Numbered from the stretch's first letter, positions 6,908 through 16,058 are shown. The stretch is DNA of 60,521 nucleotides from RPRB01 sp035543115 (GCA_035543115.1 DATKKF010000099.1:1-60521), one strand, 5' to 3'. The notes: generated by a model not told the origin, from the letters alone. Numbers and translations: made by a program.

Positions 6908-9550
6908 ATGCCTACCGTGGACACCGTCATGGCCTCGCCCTTCCAGAAACGCTGGGTCCGCGTCCTCGCCATCGTGGTCGCGGTCCTGGTGGCCGTCGTC
7001 TTGGTCCTCTCCCTCGTCCTCGACTCCCTCCTCACCCGGCGGGCCCAGGCGGAGGCTGCCATGCTCTCGCAGCAGCTCGGCCGCCCGGTGTCCGTCGGCC
7101 GGGTCTCGACCAGCTTCCTCACCGGGCTCGGAGCCACCGTCTCCGGTATCGAGGTGGGTGCGGCCGCGGACGAAGGGGTGCCGCTCGCCCAGGCCAAGGG
7201 GGTGGGGATCAAGGTCGCGGCGCTCCGCGCGCTGTTCTCCCTGGGCAAGGACATCGTCGTCCGCTCGGTGGAGGTCACCCAGCCGGTGCTGAACGTGGTC
7301 CGCCTCCCCGACGGGTCCACCAACCTCGAGCGGCTCCAGTCCCGGCTCACCGAGCAGGGAAGGACGAAGCCCTCCGAGCCCACGAGCAACGAGCCGAAGG
7401 ACCTCTCGGCGGTGCGCATCGACCACGCGGAGGTGACCGACGGGCGGGTGCGACTGGTCGACCGGAGCACCGGCCAGACGCGCGAGCTCGGAATCTCGGA
7501 CCTGGACATCACGGTGGACGACCTGCGCGCCGGCAAGCCGCTCGACGTGGTGGTGAAGGCGGCGCTCCTGACCGAGAAGCAGAACCTCGAGCTGCGGCTC
7601 CACACCGCGCCGCTGCCGAACACGCTGCAGCCCACGCCCGAGCGGGTGGTCGTCAAGATCCAGCCGGTGGACCTCGCCCCGCTCGGCCCGTTCCTCCCCA
7701 GGGACGCCCGGCTCGAGTCGGGCCGGCTCGATGCTGACTGGACGGCGGAGCTCGGCGCCGCGGTGCCCGGGGGCAAGGGGCCCACCCAGGCCAAGGGCGG
7801 CATCCACGCCCGCGGGCTTCGCTTTGCCGGCACCGGCGCCTCTCCGGTGGACCTGACCGTGGACACCGACCTGAACGGCGACGTCGAGACGGGCGACCTC
7901 GACATCCGGACGCTCGCCATTGCGCTGGGCCAGGCGGGCATCAACGGCCACGGACGGGTGCGCAACCTCGCCAGCGAGACGCCGAGCATCGAGGGCTTCG
8001 AGATCGTCGGACACAACCTGGACCCGGCGGTGATGGCGCGCTCCTTCCCGGCGCTGGCCAAGGCACTGAAGGGCCAGGCCGCCGGGCCCATCGGGCTCAC
8101 CATCCGCGGCGCTGGCACGCAGGCCGCACCCACGCTCGACCTGACGCTCGACTTCACCCCGGTGCGGCTGGCCATCCCCGAGCAGCTGACGAAGGCCGCC
8201 GGCGCTCCGATGACCGCCGTCACCCACCTCCAGGGCGCCGGAAAGGCCACCTACCGCTTCCACGCGGACCTCGACTTCGCCGGCGCGGACCTCCGGCCCG
8301 GGCAGCTCCTCGACAAACCGCCCGGGAAGCCGATGGCGCTGTCGCTCGAGGGGAGCGCGAGCCGCGGCGCGACCACCCGGGTGAAGCTGGAGCAGTGGAC
8401 GCTGCGGGTGCTCGAGGACACGGTGACCGGCACCGCCTCGGTCGAGCTGCAGGGCGAGGGCAAGCGCGCCACCACCACCTTCGCGCTCGATGCGCGGGCG
8501 CCGAAGCTCGACGCCGACGCGCTGCTCCTCCAGACCGAGGGCTCCAGGGCGCAGCCTCCACCGGCCGATCCCCATCGGTTCGATGGCCTGCGCGGGAAGA
8601 TCCACGCCGAGGTTGCCTCGCTCGTCTTCCACAAGGTGCCCTGGAGGAGCCTCCTCCTCGACGCCTCCATGCAGGACGACCTGGTCAAGGTGGATCGGTT
8701 CAGCATGGACGCGGCCGGCGGCCAGGTCCGGCTCGACGGCACCAGCGCGCGGCTCGGCCCGGTGGACAAGTCCTGGGACCTTCAGCTCGCGGTGAAGGGC
8801 CTCGACCTCGCCCAGACGCTCACCTTCGGCGGCAGGGGAAAGGCGTTCGCCGGAGTGTTCGACGGGAACATCGCCCTGGCCGGCAAGGGCACCACGCTGG
8901 CCGCGGTGGAGAAGACGCTCGACGGCAAGATCCAGGGCAACCTCAGGAACGGGGCGTTTCTCGGAGCAGACCTGGTCTCGGCCGTCGCCGGGCCGCTGGC
9001 CAAGGCGTTGCCCTTTGCCACCAAGGCCCTGGGGGAGACCGGGCGCACTCCGCTGGGGGACGACCTCGGCGTCGCGCTCACCGTGGACAACGGGGTCGCG
9101 AAGCTGGCCAAGCCCTTCACCGTGCAGCTGCCGCAGGCGGGCATCACGCTCGGCGGTGGCATCGGGCTGTCCGGGACGCTGGCCCTCGCCGGCACGGTGG
9201 CCCTCACCCCCGCCACCATCAAGACGCTCACCGGCGGGAGGGTGACGCCGCCCGAGCCCATTCCGGTGGCGCTCAGCCTGAGCGGCCCGGCCTGGGCCCC
9301 GCAGATCTCCGGCCTCGACGTGACGCCGGCAGCGCTCACCATCGCCAGGCTGGCCGGGGCGAGCACCCTGAAGTCGCTCTTCGGCCAGTCGGACATCGGC
9401 AAGGCGGCGGCAGGGGCGCTCGGTGGGTCGGGGCCGGCCGGCACGGAGCAGACGCAGGGCGAGCAAAAGGCCCAGTCCGAGGCGGAGAAGCTGCGCCAGG
9501 AGGCGGCCGAGGAGGCCCGGAAGAGGCTCCAGGGGCTGTTCGGGAAGTGA
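6908..9550 (+). CDS. AsmA-family protein
   Basis: An 880-residue envelope protein with a single N-terminal membrane anchor (VLAIVVAVLVAVVLVLSLVL, about residues 19-38) followed by the AsmA signature: LLTRRAQAEAAMLSQQLGRP, a repeat-rich periplasmic beta-groove, and a C-terminal AsmA-like domain (about 590-790, with LDGKIQGNLRNGAFLGADL). The C-terminus is charged and helical (QSEAEKLRQEAAEEARKRLQ). AsmA/TamB-like proteins are bridge-type lipid transporters between inner and outer membrane. A downstream ATG at 6929 is an alternative start. Confidence 0.85.
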   Translation: MPTVDTVMASPFQKRWVRVLAIVVAVLVAVVLVLSLVLDSLLTRRAQAEAAMLSQQLGRPVSVGRVSTSFLTGLGATVSGIEVGAAADEGVPLAQAKGVGIKVAALRALFSLGKDIVVRSVEVTQPVLNVVRLPDGSTNLERLQSRLTEQGRTKPSEPTSNEPKDLSAVRIDHAEVTDGRVRLVDRSTGQTRELGISDLDITVDDLRAGKPLDVVVKAALLTEKQNLELRLHTAPLPNTLQPTPERVVVKIQPVDLAPLGPFLPRDARLESGRLDADWTAELGAAVPGGKGPTQAKGGIHARGLRFAGTGASPVDLTVDTDLNGDVETGDLDIRTLAIALGQAGINGHGRVRNLASETPSIEGFEIVGHNLDPAVMARSFPALAKALKGQAAGPIGLTIRGAGTQAAPTLDLTLDFTPVRLAIPEQLTKAAGAPMTAVTHLQGAGKATYRFHADLDFAGADLRPGQLLDKPPGKPMALSLEGSASRGATTRVKLEQWTLRVLEDTVTGTASVELQGEGKRATTTFALDARAPKLDADALLLQTEGSRAQPPPADPHRFDGLRGKIHAEVASLVFHKVPWRSLLLDASMQDDLVKVDRFSMDAAGGQVRLDGTSARLGPVDKSWDLQLAVKGLDLAQTLTFGGRGKAFAGVFDGNIALAGKGTTLAAVEKTLDGKIQGNLRNGAFLGADLVSAVAGPLAKALPFATKALGETGRTPLGDDLGVALTVDNGVAKLAKPFTVQLPQAGITLGGGIGLSGTLALAGTVALTPATIKTLTGGRVTPPEPIPVALSLSGPAWAPQISGLDVTPAALTIARLAGASTLKSLFGQSDIGKAAAGALGGSGPAGTEQTQGEQKAQSEAEKLRQEAAEEARKRLQGLFGK

Positions 9551-9840
9551 GCGCGCGACCCGCTGGAGGTCCCCACTCCGGTCGAGGTGCAGGTGGACTG
9601 CAACACCGCGTCCGAGATGGCGCCCACGGCACTCCACCCGAGGAGCAGGAGCGCATCCTCGAGCGGTTTGAGTGCGGCACAGCACGCGGCACGACGGGCC
9701 GGGATGGGTGGTATGGGTCCAGAGTCCCCCTGGTCGCGGAGCGAGATTCAGGGTGTCATTGCCGCCGGCGGGATGAATATTCCGCCGACCAGGGACGTCT
9801 CGTGGTCTCCGGCCGGAACAGGTAGAGGAGGGCTCCCCCC

Positions 9841-11160
9841 GTGACTGCGCGCAGACCCCCCGTCATCCAGCAGGCGGTGGCATCCCTGCTCGTCGCCGCG
9901 CTCGGCGGGTACCCGGTGAGGGCACTTGCCGATCAGGGCGTTCCGGTCCAGTCGGTTCCGCCGCCGCCCGGCTACGCAGTGCCCCAGCCGGCCGCACCGC
10001 AGGGCTACGCCCAGCAGCCCGCCCCTCAGCAGCAATACGCCCCGCAACCCCAGCCCGCGCCCCAGGCCTACGCCCCGCAGCCCGCCCCTCAGCAGCAATA
10101 CGCCCAGCAGCCCCAGCCCGCGCCCCAGGGCTACGCCCAGCAGCCCGCCCCTCAGCAGCAGTACGCCCCGCAGCCCCAGCCCGTGCCCCAGGGCTACGCC
10201 CAGCAGCCCCCGCCTCAGCAGCCGACCTACGCTCCGCCTCCGCCGGCCTACGCACCTCCCGCGGCGGCCGGTGCTGCCGCCGGCGCTGCGGTCGCCGCCC
10301 CCGGCGCCCAGGGGTACGCCCCCGCACCGACCTACGCCCCGCCAGGGACGCAGCCCCAGGCGCCCGCGGCCCAGGGCTACGCGCCAGCACCGGCTCCCGG
10401 CGCCGCACCCGCAGCGGCCGGCGCGGCGGCGGCAATGGGTGCCGGCGCCCAGGCCCCCGCCCCGACCGTTCAGGACGTCCCGGCGGCGTCTCCGCGCCTT
10501 CCGCCCGGTGCAGTGCCGGTCCCCCAGACGGCGGCGCCCGGGCGCACCGGTGAGACGGACCTCGGCTCGGCGCCACCGCCTCCACCTCCGCCCGGCTATG
10601 CGCCCCAGGCCCCCAGCGCGCAGAAGTCCGCGCCGGTGGACGACCGGCTGATTCGCCTCGAGTGGCGGCCGGCCCACGTGGAAGGGAGCCTGGGTTGGGG
10701 CCCGATGGTGCAGGTCCCGGTGATGGGGCCCCAGAAGCAACCTCTGCAGGGCCGCTCGCTCTACACCGCGCTGGGGCGGAACGATCTGGCCGAGGAGTAC
10801 GAGCGTCGCCTCGCCGCCAAGCGCATCATGGGCGTGGGCAGCGCGCTCCTCCTCGTCTCCGGCATCGCGGTCGGCGTCAGCGCCTTCGCCATCCATGGCT
10901 GCAACCCGGGCGACGTGAAGTGCTGGAACGACCGCGACGAGCAGCTCAAGGAGCGCTTCTACTGGTCGGGCGGTCTGGTGCTCGGTGGCGCGGTACTCGG
11001 GGTCGCCTCCAGCGCCTACAGCGCCCACCCCGTGTCGCGCGACGAGCTGGTGAGTCTCATCCGCCAGCACAACGACCAGATCCGGAGCCAGTCGGGTGTG
11101 CGCCTGGGGGCCATGGCGCTCCCGGGCGGCGGTGGCCTGAGCCTCGCCGGAAACTTCTAG
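9841..11160 (+). CDS. Pro/Gln/Ala/Tyr-rich repeat protein with C-terminal membrane hairpin
   Basis: A 439-residue protein with a GTG start and GAGGAGG about 10 nt upstream. After a signal-like N-terminus (about 1-30), residues 40-250 are almost entirely Pro, Gln, Ala, Gly and Tyr, including three 21-residue tandem repeats of the GYAQQPAPQQQYAPQPQPAP type. The C-terminal ~190 residues are ordinary sequence with two hydrophobic segments (GVGSALLLVSGIAVGVSAFAI and VLGGAVLGVASSAYS) flanking a loop with two cysteines (HGCNPGDVKCW). Such proteins are common in myxobacteria and have no established function. The TAG stop shares its bases with the stop of the opposing response regulator. Confidence 0.7.
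   Translation: MTARRPPVIQQAVASLLVAALGGYPVRALADQGVPVQSVPPPPGYAVPQPAAPQGYAQQPAPQQQYAPQPQPAPQAYAPQPAPQQQYAQQPQPAPQGYAQQPAPQQQYAPQPQPVPQGYAQQPPPQQPTYAPPPPAYAPPAAAGAAAGAAVAAPGAQGYAPAPTYAPPGTQPQAPAAQGYAPAPAPGAAPAAAGAAAAMGAGAQAPAPTVQDVPAASPRLPPGAVPVPQTAAPGRTGETDLGSAPPPPPPPGYAPQAPSAQKSAPVDDRLIRLEWRPAHVEGSLGWGPMVQVPVMGPQKQPLQGRSLYTALGRNDLAEEYERRLAAKRIMGVGSALLLVSGIAVGVSAFAIHGCNPGDVKCWNDRDEQLKERFYWSGGLVLGGAVLGVASSAYSAHPVSRDELVSLIRQHNDQIRSQSGVRLGAMALPGGGGLSLAGNF
10003..10191 (+). repeat. Three in-frame 63-bp tandem repeats
   Basis: Three consecutive 63-bp units (10003-10065, 10066-10128, 10129-10191), with a decayed fourth copy beginning at 10192. Each encodes 21 residues. They differ by a few substitutions (GYA/AYA start, APQPQ/AQQPQ), so this is a coding minisatellite of the kind that expands and contracts by slippage or recombination. 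There are no unique spacers, so it is not a CRISPR array. Confidence 0.85.
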
Positions 11161-11543
11161 CCCTCGCGCGGAGCCACGCGGTCCAGCACCGCGAACAGCG
11201 CGTCGAGGTCGAAGGGCTTGCTGAGCACGGCCGCGACCTCGTCGCCCACCCCGGCGCAGGTGGCCGACCGGTCCGCGGTGGAGAGGATGACCGGGAACTC
11301 CTTGCCCCGCGGCAGCTCCCGCAGGCGGACGAGGAACGCCGGGCCGTCCAGAACCGGCATCCTCCAGTCGAGGAGGATGGGGCACGGCTCCGGCTGCTCG
11401 GCCGCCAGACCCAGGCCCTTGAGCCCGTCGGAAGCCGACACCACCTCGTAGCCGAGGTCGGCCAGCACCTCGATGAGCGCCGCCCGAATGGCGCCGTCGT
11501 CCTCCACCAGCAGGATCCGGCGGGCGTGGGGCTCGGGGCTCAT
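11157..11543 (-). CDS. Single-domain response regulator
   Basis: A 128-residue stand-alone receiver (CheY-like) with acidic residues in LLVEDDG, phospho-acceptor Asp in ILLDWRMPVLDG, Thr in ILSTADRS and Lys in VLSKPFDLDAL. No output domain is present. Its ATG overlaps the TGA of the ChrA gene (ATGA), making it the last gene of a response regulator-chrA-response regulator operon. Its own TAG overlaps the stop of the convergent gene. Its phosphodonor and target are unknown. Confidence 0.85.
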   Translation of the reverse strand: MSPEPHARRILLVEDDGAIRAALIEVLADLGYEVVSASDGLKGLGLAAEQPEPCPILLDWRMPVLDGPAFLVRLRELPRGKEFPVILSTADRSATCAGVGDEVAAVLSKPFDLDALFAVLDRVAPREG

Positions 11544-12787
11544 ACGCCGACCAGGTGAAGCGCGAACCGGAGCACTCCGCCCGCGGCGATGATCCACGCC
11601 GGGTTGAGGTCGTAACGGACCAGGGTCAGCGCGGAGGCCGCGGCGATGGCCAGGCTCACCGGCCCGTGGAAGCTCTCTCCGAGCACCACCGCCGCGGAGC
11701 CCATGAGACCCGCCACCGCCGGGAGCAGACCGCTCGCCGCAGCCTGCACCACCGGATGCTCGCGGACACGCGCCAGCCAGCCGCCCGCGAGCTGGACCAG
11801 GGCCCAGGGCGAGGCGAGCAGCGCGAACGTGGAGGCCGCAGACCCGGCCCATCCGTGGTGCAGGTACCCGGCGAAGGTGGCGAGCAGCAGCACCGGTCCG
11901 GGCGTGAGCAGGGCGACGGACACCCCGTCGGCGAGCTGGCGCCGGGTCAGCCACTCGAGCGCGTCCAGCCGCTCGCTGAGGTGGGGGATGATGGCGACGC
12001 CGCCGCCGTAGGCTCCGAGCCCCGTGCGGAAGTAGAGGACCAGGGCCTGCACCACCTGCCCGTCCAGTCCGCTGAAGTGCACCACCGCCAGCGCGGGGAG
12101 CGCGGCCAGGAGCACCGAGCGGACGGTGCTCGTACCCTCGCTCGGTGGGGGCGGGACACGTGGCCCCGGGGCCCGACGTCGCCGGAGCCCCAGCTCGACG
12201 AAGAGGCCGGTGGCGGCCCCGAGCAGCACCACCTCGGTGGGCGAGGCCTTCCCGGCGATGGTGAGGAGCAGCGCCGCACCCGCCACTGCCATCTGCCACC
12301 GCGCCTGGACCGCCCCCCGCACCCGGCGGAGCGTCAGAGCGAGGATGGCACCCACCGACGCGCCCCCGAACCCGCGAAAGAGGGGCTCGAGCCGGGTGCC
12401 GAGGTCGAAGCGGACGTACAGCCAGGCGACCACCGCGGTCACCAGGATGCCAGGGAGGACGAACCCAACGTACCCGAGCACTGACCACGTCCAGCCGCCG
12501 AGCCGCTGTCCGACCAGCGCCAGGGTGTTGGCCGAGGGCGCGCCCGGGAAGAGGTCCAGCATCCGGAGGAGCGCGGCGTGCTCCTCCTCCGTCACCCAGC
12601 GGCGCTCCCGGACCAGCGCGGTCTCGAGCGGGCCCTGCATCCGCTGGCTGCTCCCGAACGCGCCCCATCCGAGCCTGAGCGCGTCGCGGAAGAATGCGAG
12701 CCGGCCCGGCGGCGGCCGCGGGGATTGTCCGGTCTGCTCCACGGCCCCGTCTCTAAGCCAAAGAGCGCCCGGAGCCCACCCCCTCAC
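11540..12787 (-). CDS. chrA: ChrA-family chromate transporter
   Basis: A 415-residue two-domain CHR transporter with about 10-12 membrane segments. The first half carries the motif RLGWGAFGSSQRMQGPLE, FPGAPSANTLALVGQ and GWTWSVLGYVGFVLPG. The second half repeats the fold with FRTGLGAYGGGVAIIPHL and LTPGPVLLLATFAGYL. Known members export chromate by proton antiport, or transport sulfate. The canonical FGGP near the first motif is FGSS here, so the substrate may differ. The start is uncertain: GTG 12787 overlaps the previous stop (GTGA), and another GTG lies at VEQTG about 15 residues in. It is flanked on both sides by receiver genes with 4-nt overlaps, an unusual context. Confidence 0.8.
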   Translation of the reverse strand: MRGWAPGALWLRDGAVEQTGQSPRPPPGRLAFFRDALRLGWGAFGSSQRMQGPLETALVRERRWVTEEEHAALLRMLDLFPGAPSANTLALVGQRLGGWTWSVLGYVGFVLPGILVTAVVAWLYVRFDLGTRLEPLFRGFGGASVGAILALTLRRVRGAVQARWQMAVAGAALLLTIAGKASPTEVVLLGAATGLFVELGLRRRRAPGPRVPPPPSEGTSTVRSVLLAALPALAVVHFSGLDGQVVQALVLYFRTGLGAYGGGVAIIPHLSERLDALEWLTRRQLADGVSVALLTPGPVLLLATFAGYLHHGWAGSAASTFALLASPWALVQLAGGWLARVREHPVVQAAASGLLPAVAGLMGSAAVVLGESFHGPVSLAIAAASALTLVRYDLNPAWIIAAGGVLRFALHLVGV

Positions 12788-13176
12788 TCCAGAGCGTGTA
12801 CCTCGGCGTCCACCGCTGCGTGCAGTCGCTCGGGGGGACAGGGCTTGTTGAGTGCCGCCGTCACGTGGTCGTGCACCTCGCGCCGTCGCACGTCGAGGTT
12901 CGCCGAGAGCACGATGATCCGCAGCGGCCGGGTCGGCGGATGGCGCGACACCTCGTCGAGCAGCTCGTCACCGTCCATCACCGGCATCTGGAGGTCGAGC
13001 AGCATGAGCACCGGATCCTCCCCGGCCCGGAGCCGCTCGAGCGCCTCGCGGCCGTCGCACGCGGTGATGACCCGGTAGCCCCAGAGGGAGAGAAGCTCGA
13101 CCAGCGCGGTCCGGAGCTCGGCCTCGTCCTCCACCACCAGCACGCACGCACGCAAGGTCCGTCCTCCTCCCGACAT
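12784..13176 (-). CDS. Single-domain response regulator
   Basis: A 130-residue receiver with no output domain: acidic pair in LVVEDEAEL, phospho-acceptor Asp in LLDLQMPVMDG, Ser in IVLSANLD and Lys in ALNKPCPPERL. The start at ATG 13176 (MSGGG) places the first strand about 11 residues in, as usual; an in-frame ATG at 13218 would add 14 residues. It is the first gene of the operon with chrA, whose GTG overlaps its TGA. The sigma-factor gene is divergent. Confidence 0.82.
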   Translation of the reverse strand: MSGGGRTLRACVLVVEDEAELRTALVELLSLWGYRVITACDGREALERLRAGEDPVLMLLDLQMPVMDGDELLDEVSRHPPTRPLRIIVLSANLDVRRREVHDHVTAALNKPCPPERLHAAVDAEVHALE

Positions 13177-13393
13177 TTCTCGCCGTCTTGGCGCCAGGAT
13201 TTGCACGGGGGCGAACATGCGGAACCCGTGTGCCGCGGTGTGCGCACTCCGAGCCCTCTTGCCTGGCCGGTCTGCGGCGCGACCGAGCGCGTTGGCTGCA
13301 TCTCCTGCACCTCCGGGAAGGCGGGTGAGGCAGACTGCCGGTCGAGGGGGACCTGGCGCCGGGGCGGGGCATCCCGGGCGAAGGCGCTCTCGC

Positions 13394-14194
13394 GTGCTGC
13401 AGCTCGGTCGTGCGCTGGAGGTCGCGCGGACCGCGCACCCGGCGCTCCACGTGGACCCGGTGGCCTTTCATCGCTTCCTCTCCCGCCGCCGTCCTCCCCT
13501 CGACCAGGAGGGCGTGCCGGTCCACGTGGCGGACCTCTACCTGGTCGCGGCGGCACTCGAGGGAGCGGGCGCGGCGCTCGAGCTGCTCGATGCCCGCCTG
13601 CGCGGCCTCCTGCCCCGGGCGCTGCGACGACTGCGGGTGGACGACGAGCTGCGGGGCGAGGTGCTCCAGCGCACGCGCGAACGTCTGCTGGTCGGGGCCC
13701 GCGTACCCAAGCTCGCCGAGTACCTGGGCCGCGGAGGGCTGGATCCATGGCTCCGCACGGTCCTGGTGCGGGTCGCGCTGAACCTGCTCGAGGCCAGGCC
13801 CCAGGGGGAGGAGGAGCTGCGCGCGTTCGCCGAGCTCGCGGCGCCAGGGCCGGACCCGGAAGTGTCGCTGCTCGGCCGCTCCGAGCAGGCGACGGTCCAG
13901 GCCGCGCTGGTGGAGGCACTGGCCGGGCTCGAGCCGCGCACCCGTCACTTCCTCGCGCTCTACGTCCTCGAGGGGCTGACGCTGGAGGAGATTGGCCGGC
14001 GCTCCGGGACCCACAAGTCGACGGTCTCGCGGGCGCTGAGCGCTGCCCGGGCCCGGGTGATGGCCACGCTCCGCCGCCGGTTCCGCGCGGGTCCGGAGGG
14101 GGACCTCGAGTCGCTCCTCGCCGTCCTCGGCGAGGCAGGCGCGGACCTTCCACATGTGCTCCGCGAGCTGCTCGCTGGAGGAGGCGGGAGCTGA
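13394..14194 (+). CDS. Sigma-70-family factor of Myxococcales type (gmx1-like)
   Basis: A 266-residue RNA polymerase sigma factor. The C-terminal third contains sigma region 4 (LEPRTRHFLALYVLEGLTLE, EEIGRRSGTHKSTVSRAL), a clear helix-turn-helix. The middle (LRVDDELRGEVLQRTRERL, PKLAEYLGRGGLDPWLRTV) occupies the place of region 2. The arrangement matches the lineage-specific group known as Myxococcales sigma-70 family 1, which is the best taxonomic clue in the window. The GTG at 13394 (AAGG about 9 nt upstream) is preferred. The frame is open back to ATG 13217, but that extension is Arg/Pro/Gly-rich low complexity. Targets are unknown. Confidence 0.75.
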   Translation: MLQLGRALEVARTAHPALHVDPVAFHRFLSRRRPPLDQEGVPVHVADLYLVAAALEGAGAALELLDARLRGLLPRALRRLRVDDELRGEVLQRTRERLLVGARVPKLAEYLGRGGLDPWLRTVLVRVALNLLEARPQGEEELRAFAELAAPGPDPEVSLLGRSEQATVQAALVEALAGLEPRTRHFLALYVLEGLTLEEIGRRSGTHKSTVSRALSAARARVMATLRRRFRAGPEGDLESLLAVLGEAGADLPHVLRELLAGGGGS

Positions 14195-14255
14195 GCCGAG
14201 GGGAGCCCACCTCTGGGCGGTCGGAGCTCGCATCGAGACGGAGCGCGACCTCGCC

Positions 14256-15482
14256 TCACCCCAGCTCCGCCAGCCGCCGCTCGAGGAATCTCCGCTCGGC
14301 CGGATGGCGCACCAGCGCCAGCGCCCGCCCGTACGCCGCCCGCGCCTCCTCGGTGCGCCCCAGCCGCCGGAGCAGGTCGGCCTGCGCGGCCGGAAGCAGG
14401 TGGTACCCGGCCAGCGCGCCCGAGCGATCGATCCGCTCCATCCAGGCGAGCCCCGCCTCGGGCCCATGGGCCATCGCCACGGCGGCGGCAGCATTCAGCT
14501 CGACGATGGGGCCCGGGCTTTGCCGGAGCAGGGCACCGTACAGCAGCGCGATCTGCGGCCAGTCGGTGTCCTGGGGGTGCGCGGCGCGGGCGTGGAGAGC
14601 GGCGATGGCTGCCTGGAGCTGGTACGGGCCCGGCTGGCCCCGCCCCACCGCGCGATCCAGCACCGCCGTCCCCTCGTCGATGAGCCCGCGGTCCCACCGC
14701 GTCCGGTCCTGCTCCTCGAGCGGAACGAGCGCCCCGTCCCCGGCGGTGCGGGCCGGACGCCGGCCGTCGTGGAGGAGCATGAGCGCGAGCAGCCCCTCCG
14801 CCTCGGCCTCCCCCGGCAGCAGCTCCACCACCAGTCGCCCCAGCCGGATGGCCTCGGTCGAGAGGTCGGGGCGGATCCACGAGTCGCCCTCGGTCGCCGA
14901 GAACCCCTCGTTGAAGACCAGGTAGATGGCGGAGAGCACGCCGTCGAGCCGCTCGGCGAGCCGGTCCGCCGCGGGCACCTCGAACGGGATGCGCGCCTCG
15001 GCGATCTTCCGCTTCGCGCGGACCAGGCGCTGCGCGGTGGTGGCCTCGGGCTCGAGGTGCGCCCGGGCGATCTCCGCAGTGGTGAGCCCGCAGAGCGTCC
15101 GGAGGGCGAGCGCGACCTGCGCCGGCTGGGCGAGCGCCGGGTGGCACACGGTGAACAGCAGGCGCAGTCGGTCGTCCTCCACGTCGGGCAGAGACTCCGG
15201 CTCCACCGCCTCGGCCGCGAGCCCGTCTGCCAGCGGCGGCTCGAGCGGGACGTCCGGACGGCGACGGCGGAGGAGGTCCGCAGCGCGCCGGCGAGCCACG
15301 GTGGTGAGCCAGGCGCCCGGACGCTCCGGCAGCCCGCGCCGCGGCCAGGCTTCCAGCGCCTGCGCGCACGCCGCCTGGAAGGCCTCCTCGGCGAGGTCAA
15401 AGTCGCCGCTCCAGCGGATGAGGCCCGCGAGAACCCGCGGGCCTTCTCGGCGCACCAGCTGGTCGATGGCGCGGGCGAGCAT
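14256..15482 (-). CDS. ECF42-group RNA polymerase sigma factor
   Basis: A 408-residue extracytoplasmic-function sigma factor with sigma regions 2 and 4 in the first ~180 residues (FDLAEEAFQAACAQALEAWP; LCGLTTAEIARAHL). A long C-terminal TPR-like extension (PGPYQLQAAIAALHARAA, DWPQIALLYGALL, AQADLLRRLGRTEEARAAY) is characteristic of ECF42. These factors lack an anti-sigma gene and are encoded with a DGPF/YCII protein, as here, 15 nt upstream. The ATG start is well placed. The inducing signal in this organism is unknown. Confidence 0.88.
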   Translation of the reverse strand: MLARAIDQLVRREGPRVLAGLIRWSGDFDLAEEAFQAACAQALEAWPRRGLPERPGAWLTTVARRRAADLLRRRRPDVPLEPPLADGLAAEAVEPESLPDVEDDRLRLLFTVCHPALAQPAQVALALRTLCGLTTAEIARAHLEPEATTAQRLVRAKRKIAEARIPFEVPAADRLAERLDGVLSAIYLVFNEGFSATEGDSWIRPDLSTEAIRLGRLVVELLPGEAEAEGLLALMLLHDGRRPARTAGDGALVPLEEQDRTRWDRGLIDEGTAVLDRAVGRGQPGPYQLQAAIAALHARAAHPQDTDWPQIALLYGALLRQSPGPIVELNAAAAVAMAHGPEAGLAWMERIDRSGALAGYHLLPAAQADLLRRLGRTEEARAAYGRALALVRHPAERRFLERRLAELG

Positions 15483-15497
15483 CGACCGGGCGCTCCG

Positions 15498-15854
15498 CTA
15501 TCCCTGGGCGCTCTGGGCGAGCGGACGCACCTCGATGGAGCCATCCCGCGCCGACGGGCACCGCGCCGCCCAGTCGAGCGCCGACTCGAGGTTGGGCACG
15601 TCGATGACGTAGTAGCCGCCCAGCTGCTCCTTGGTCTCCGCGAAGGGCCCGTCGGTGACCTGTCGCTTGCCGCCGCGGACCCGGACGGTGGTGGCGGTGG
15701 TGGTGGGCTTCAGCTCGCTGCCGGCGCGGAGGACCCCGGCCTTGGCCAGGTCCTGGCTGTAGGTCGCGTACTCCGCGTACATCTGCTCGACCTGCTGCTT
15801 CGACATCGAGCTCCAGCCCTTCTCGCTTCCGTAGATGAGGACGATGTACTGCAT
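15498..15854 (-). CDS. DGPF (YCII-related) domain protein
   Basis: A 118-residue protein of the YCII fold with the diagnostic VTDGPFAETKEQLGGYYVID. Family members accompany ECF42 sigma factors and are thought to be their target or modulator; no catalytic role is established. AAAGGAG about 9 nt before ATG 15854 fixes the start. It is the first gene of the DGPF-ECF42 operon. Confidence 0.9.
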   Translation of the reverse strand: MQYIVLIYGSEKGWSSMSKQQVEQMYAEYATYSQDLAKAGVLRAGSELKPTTTATTVRVRGGKRQVTDGPFAETKEQLGGYYVIDVPNLESALDWAARCPSARDGSIEVRPLAQSAQG

Positions 15855-16058
15855 GGGTCTTCGCTCCTTTGCGCCGAGGGTACCGGGGTTCATCCGGGAA
15901 CACCCCCACGTCGCGCGGACAGGCCGGGAATCGACATCCGGCCTCGTCTGTCACGCCCCCGTCACCCCACGCCCCGGTGGGCCCCACGGCCAGGCCCTGC
16001 CGATCCGGCTGTTTTTCCTGGAGAAGTCGGCCCGGCCGGCACGGTAGCGTCGGCCCTC

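Noticed and set aside
8108..8124. TGGCAC as a possible sigma-54 promoter
   Set aside because: It lies inside the AsmA gene and the following GC element is not TTGC at the required spacing.
6101..9685. A 1194-codon open frame antisense to the AsmA gene
   Set aside because: It is the mirror of a high-GC gene: Arg/Gly/His/Leu-rich with no domains, while the AsmA frame has a signal anchor and family motifs.
10003..10215. Regular repeats resembling a CRISPR array
   Set aside because: The units are contiguous with no unique spacers, in frame, and encode a Pro/Gln repeat.
13217..13393. N-terminal extension of the Myxococcales sigma factor
   Set aside because: The 59 residues are Arg/Pro/Gly-rich low complexity, and the GTG at 13394 has a better ribosome site. 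It remains formally possible.
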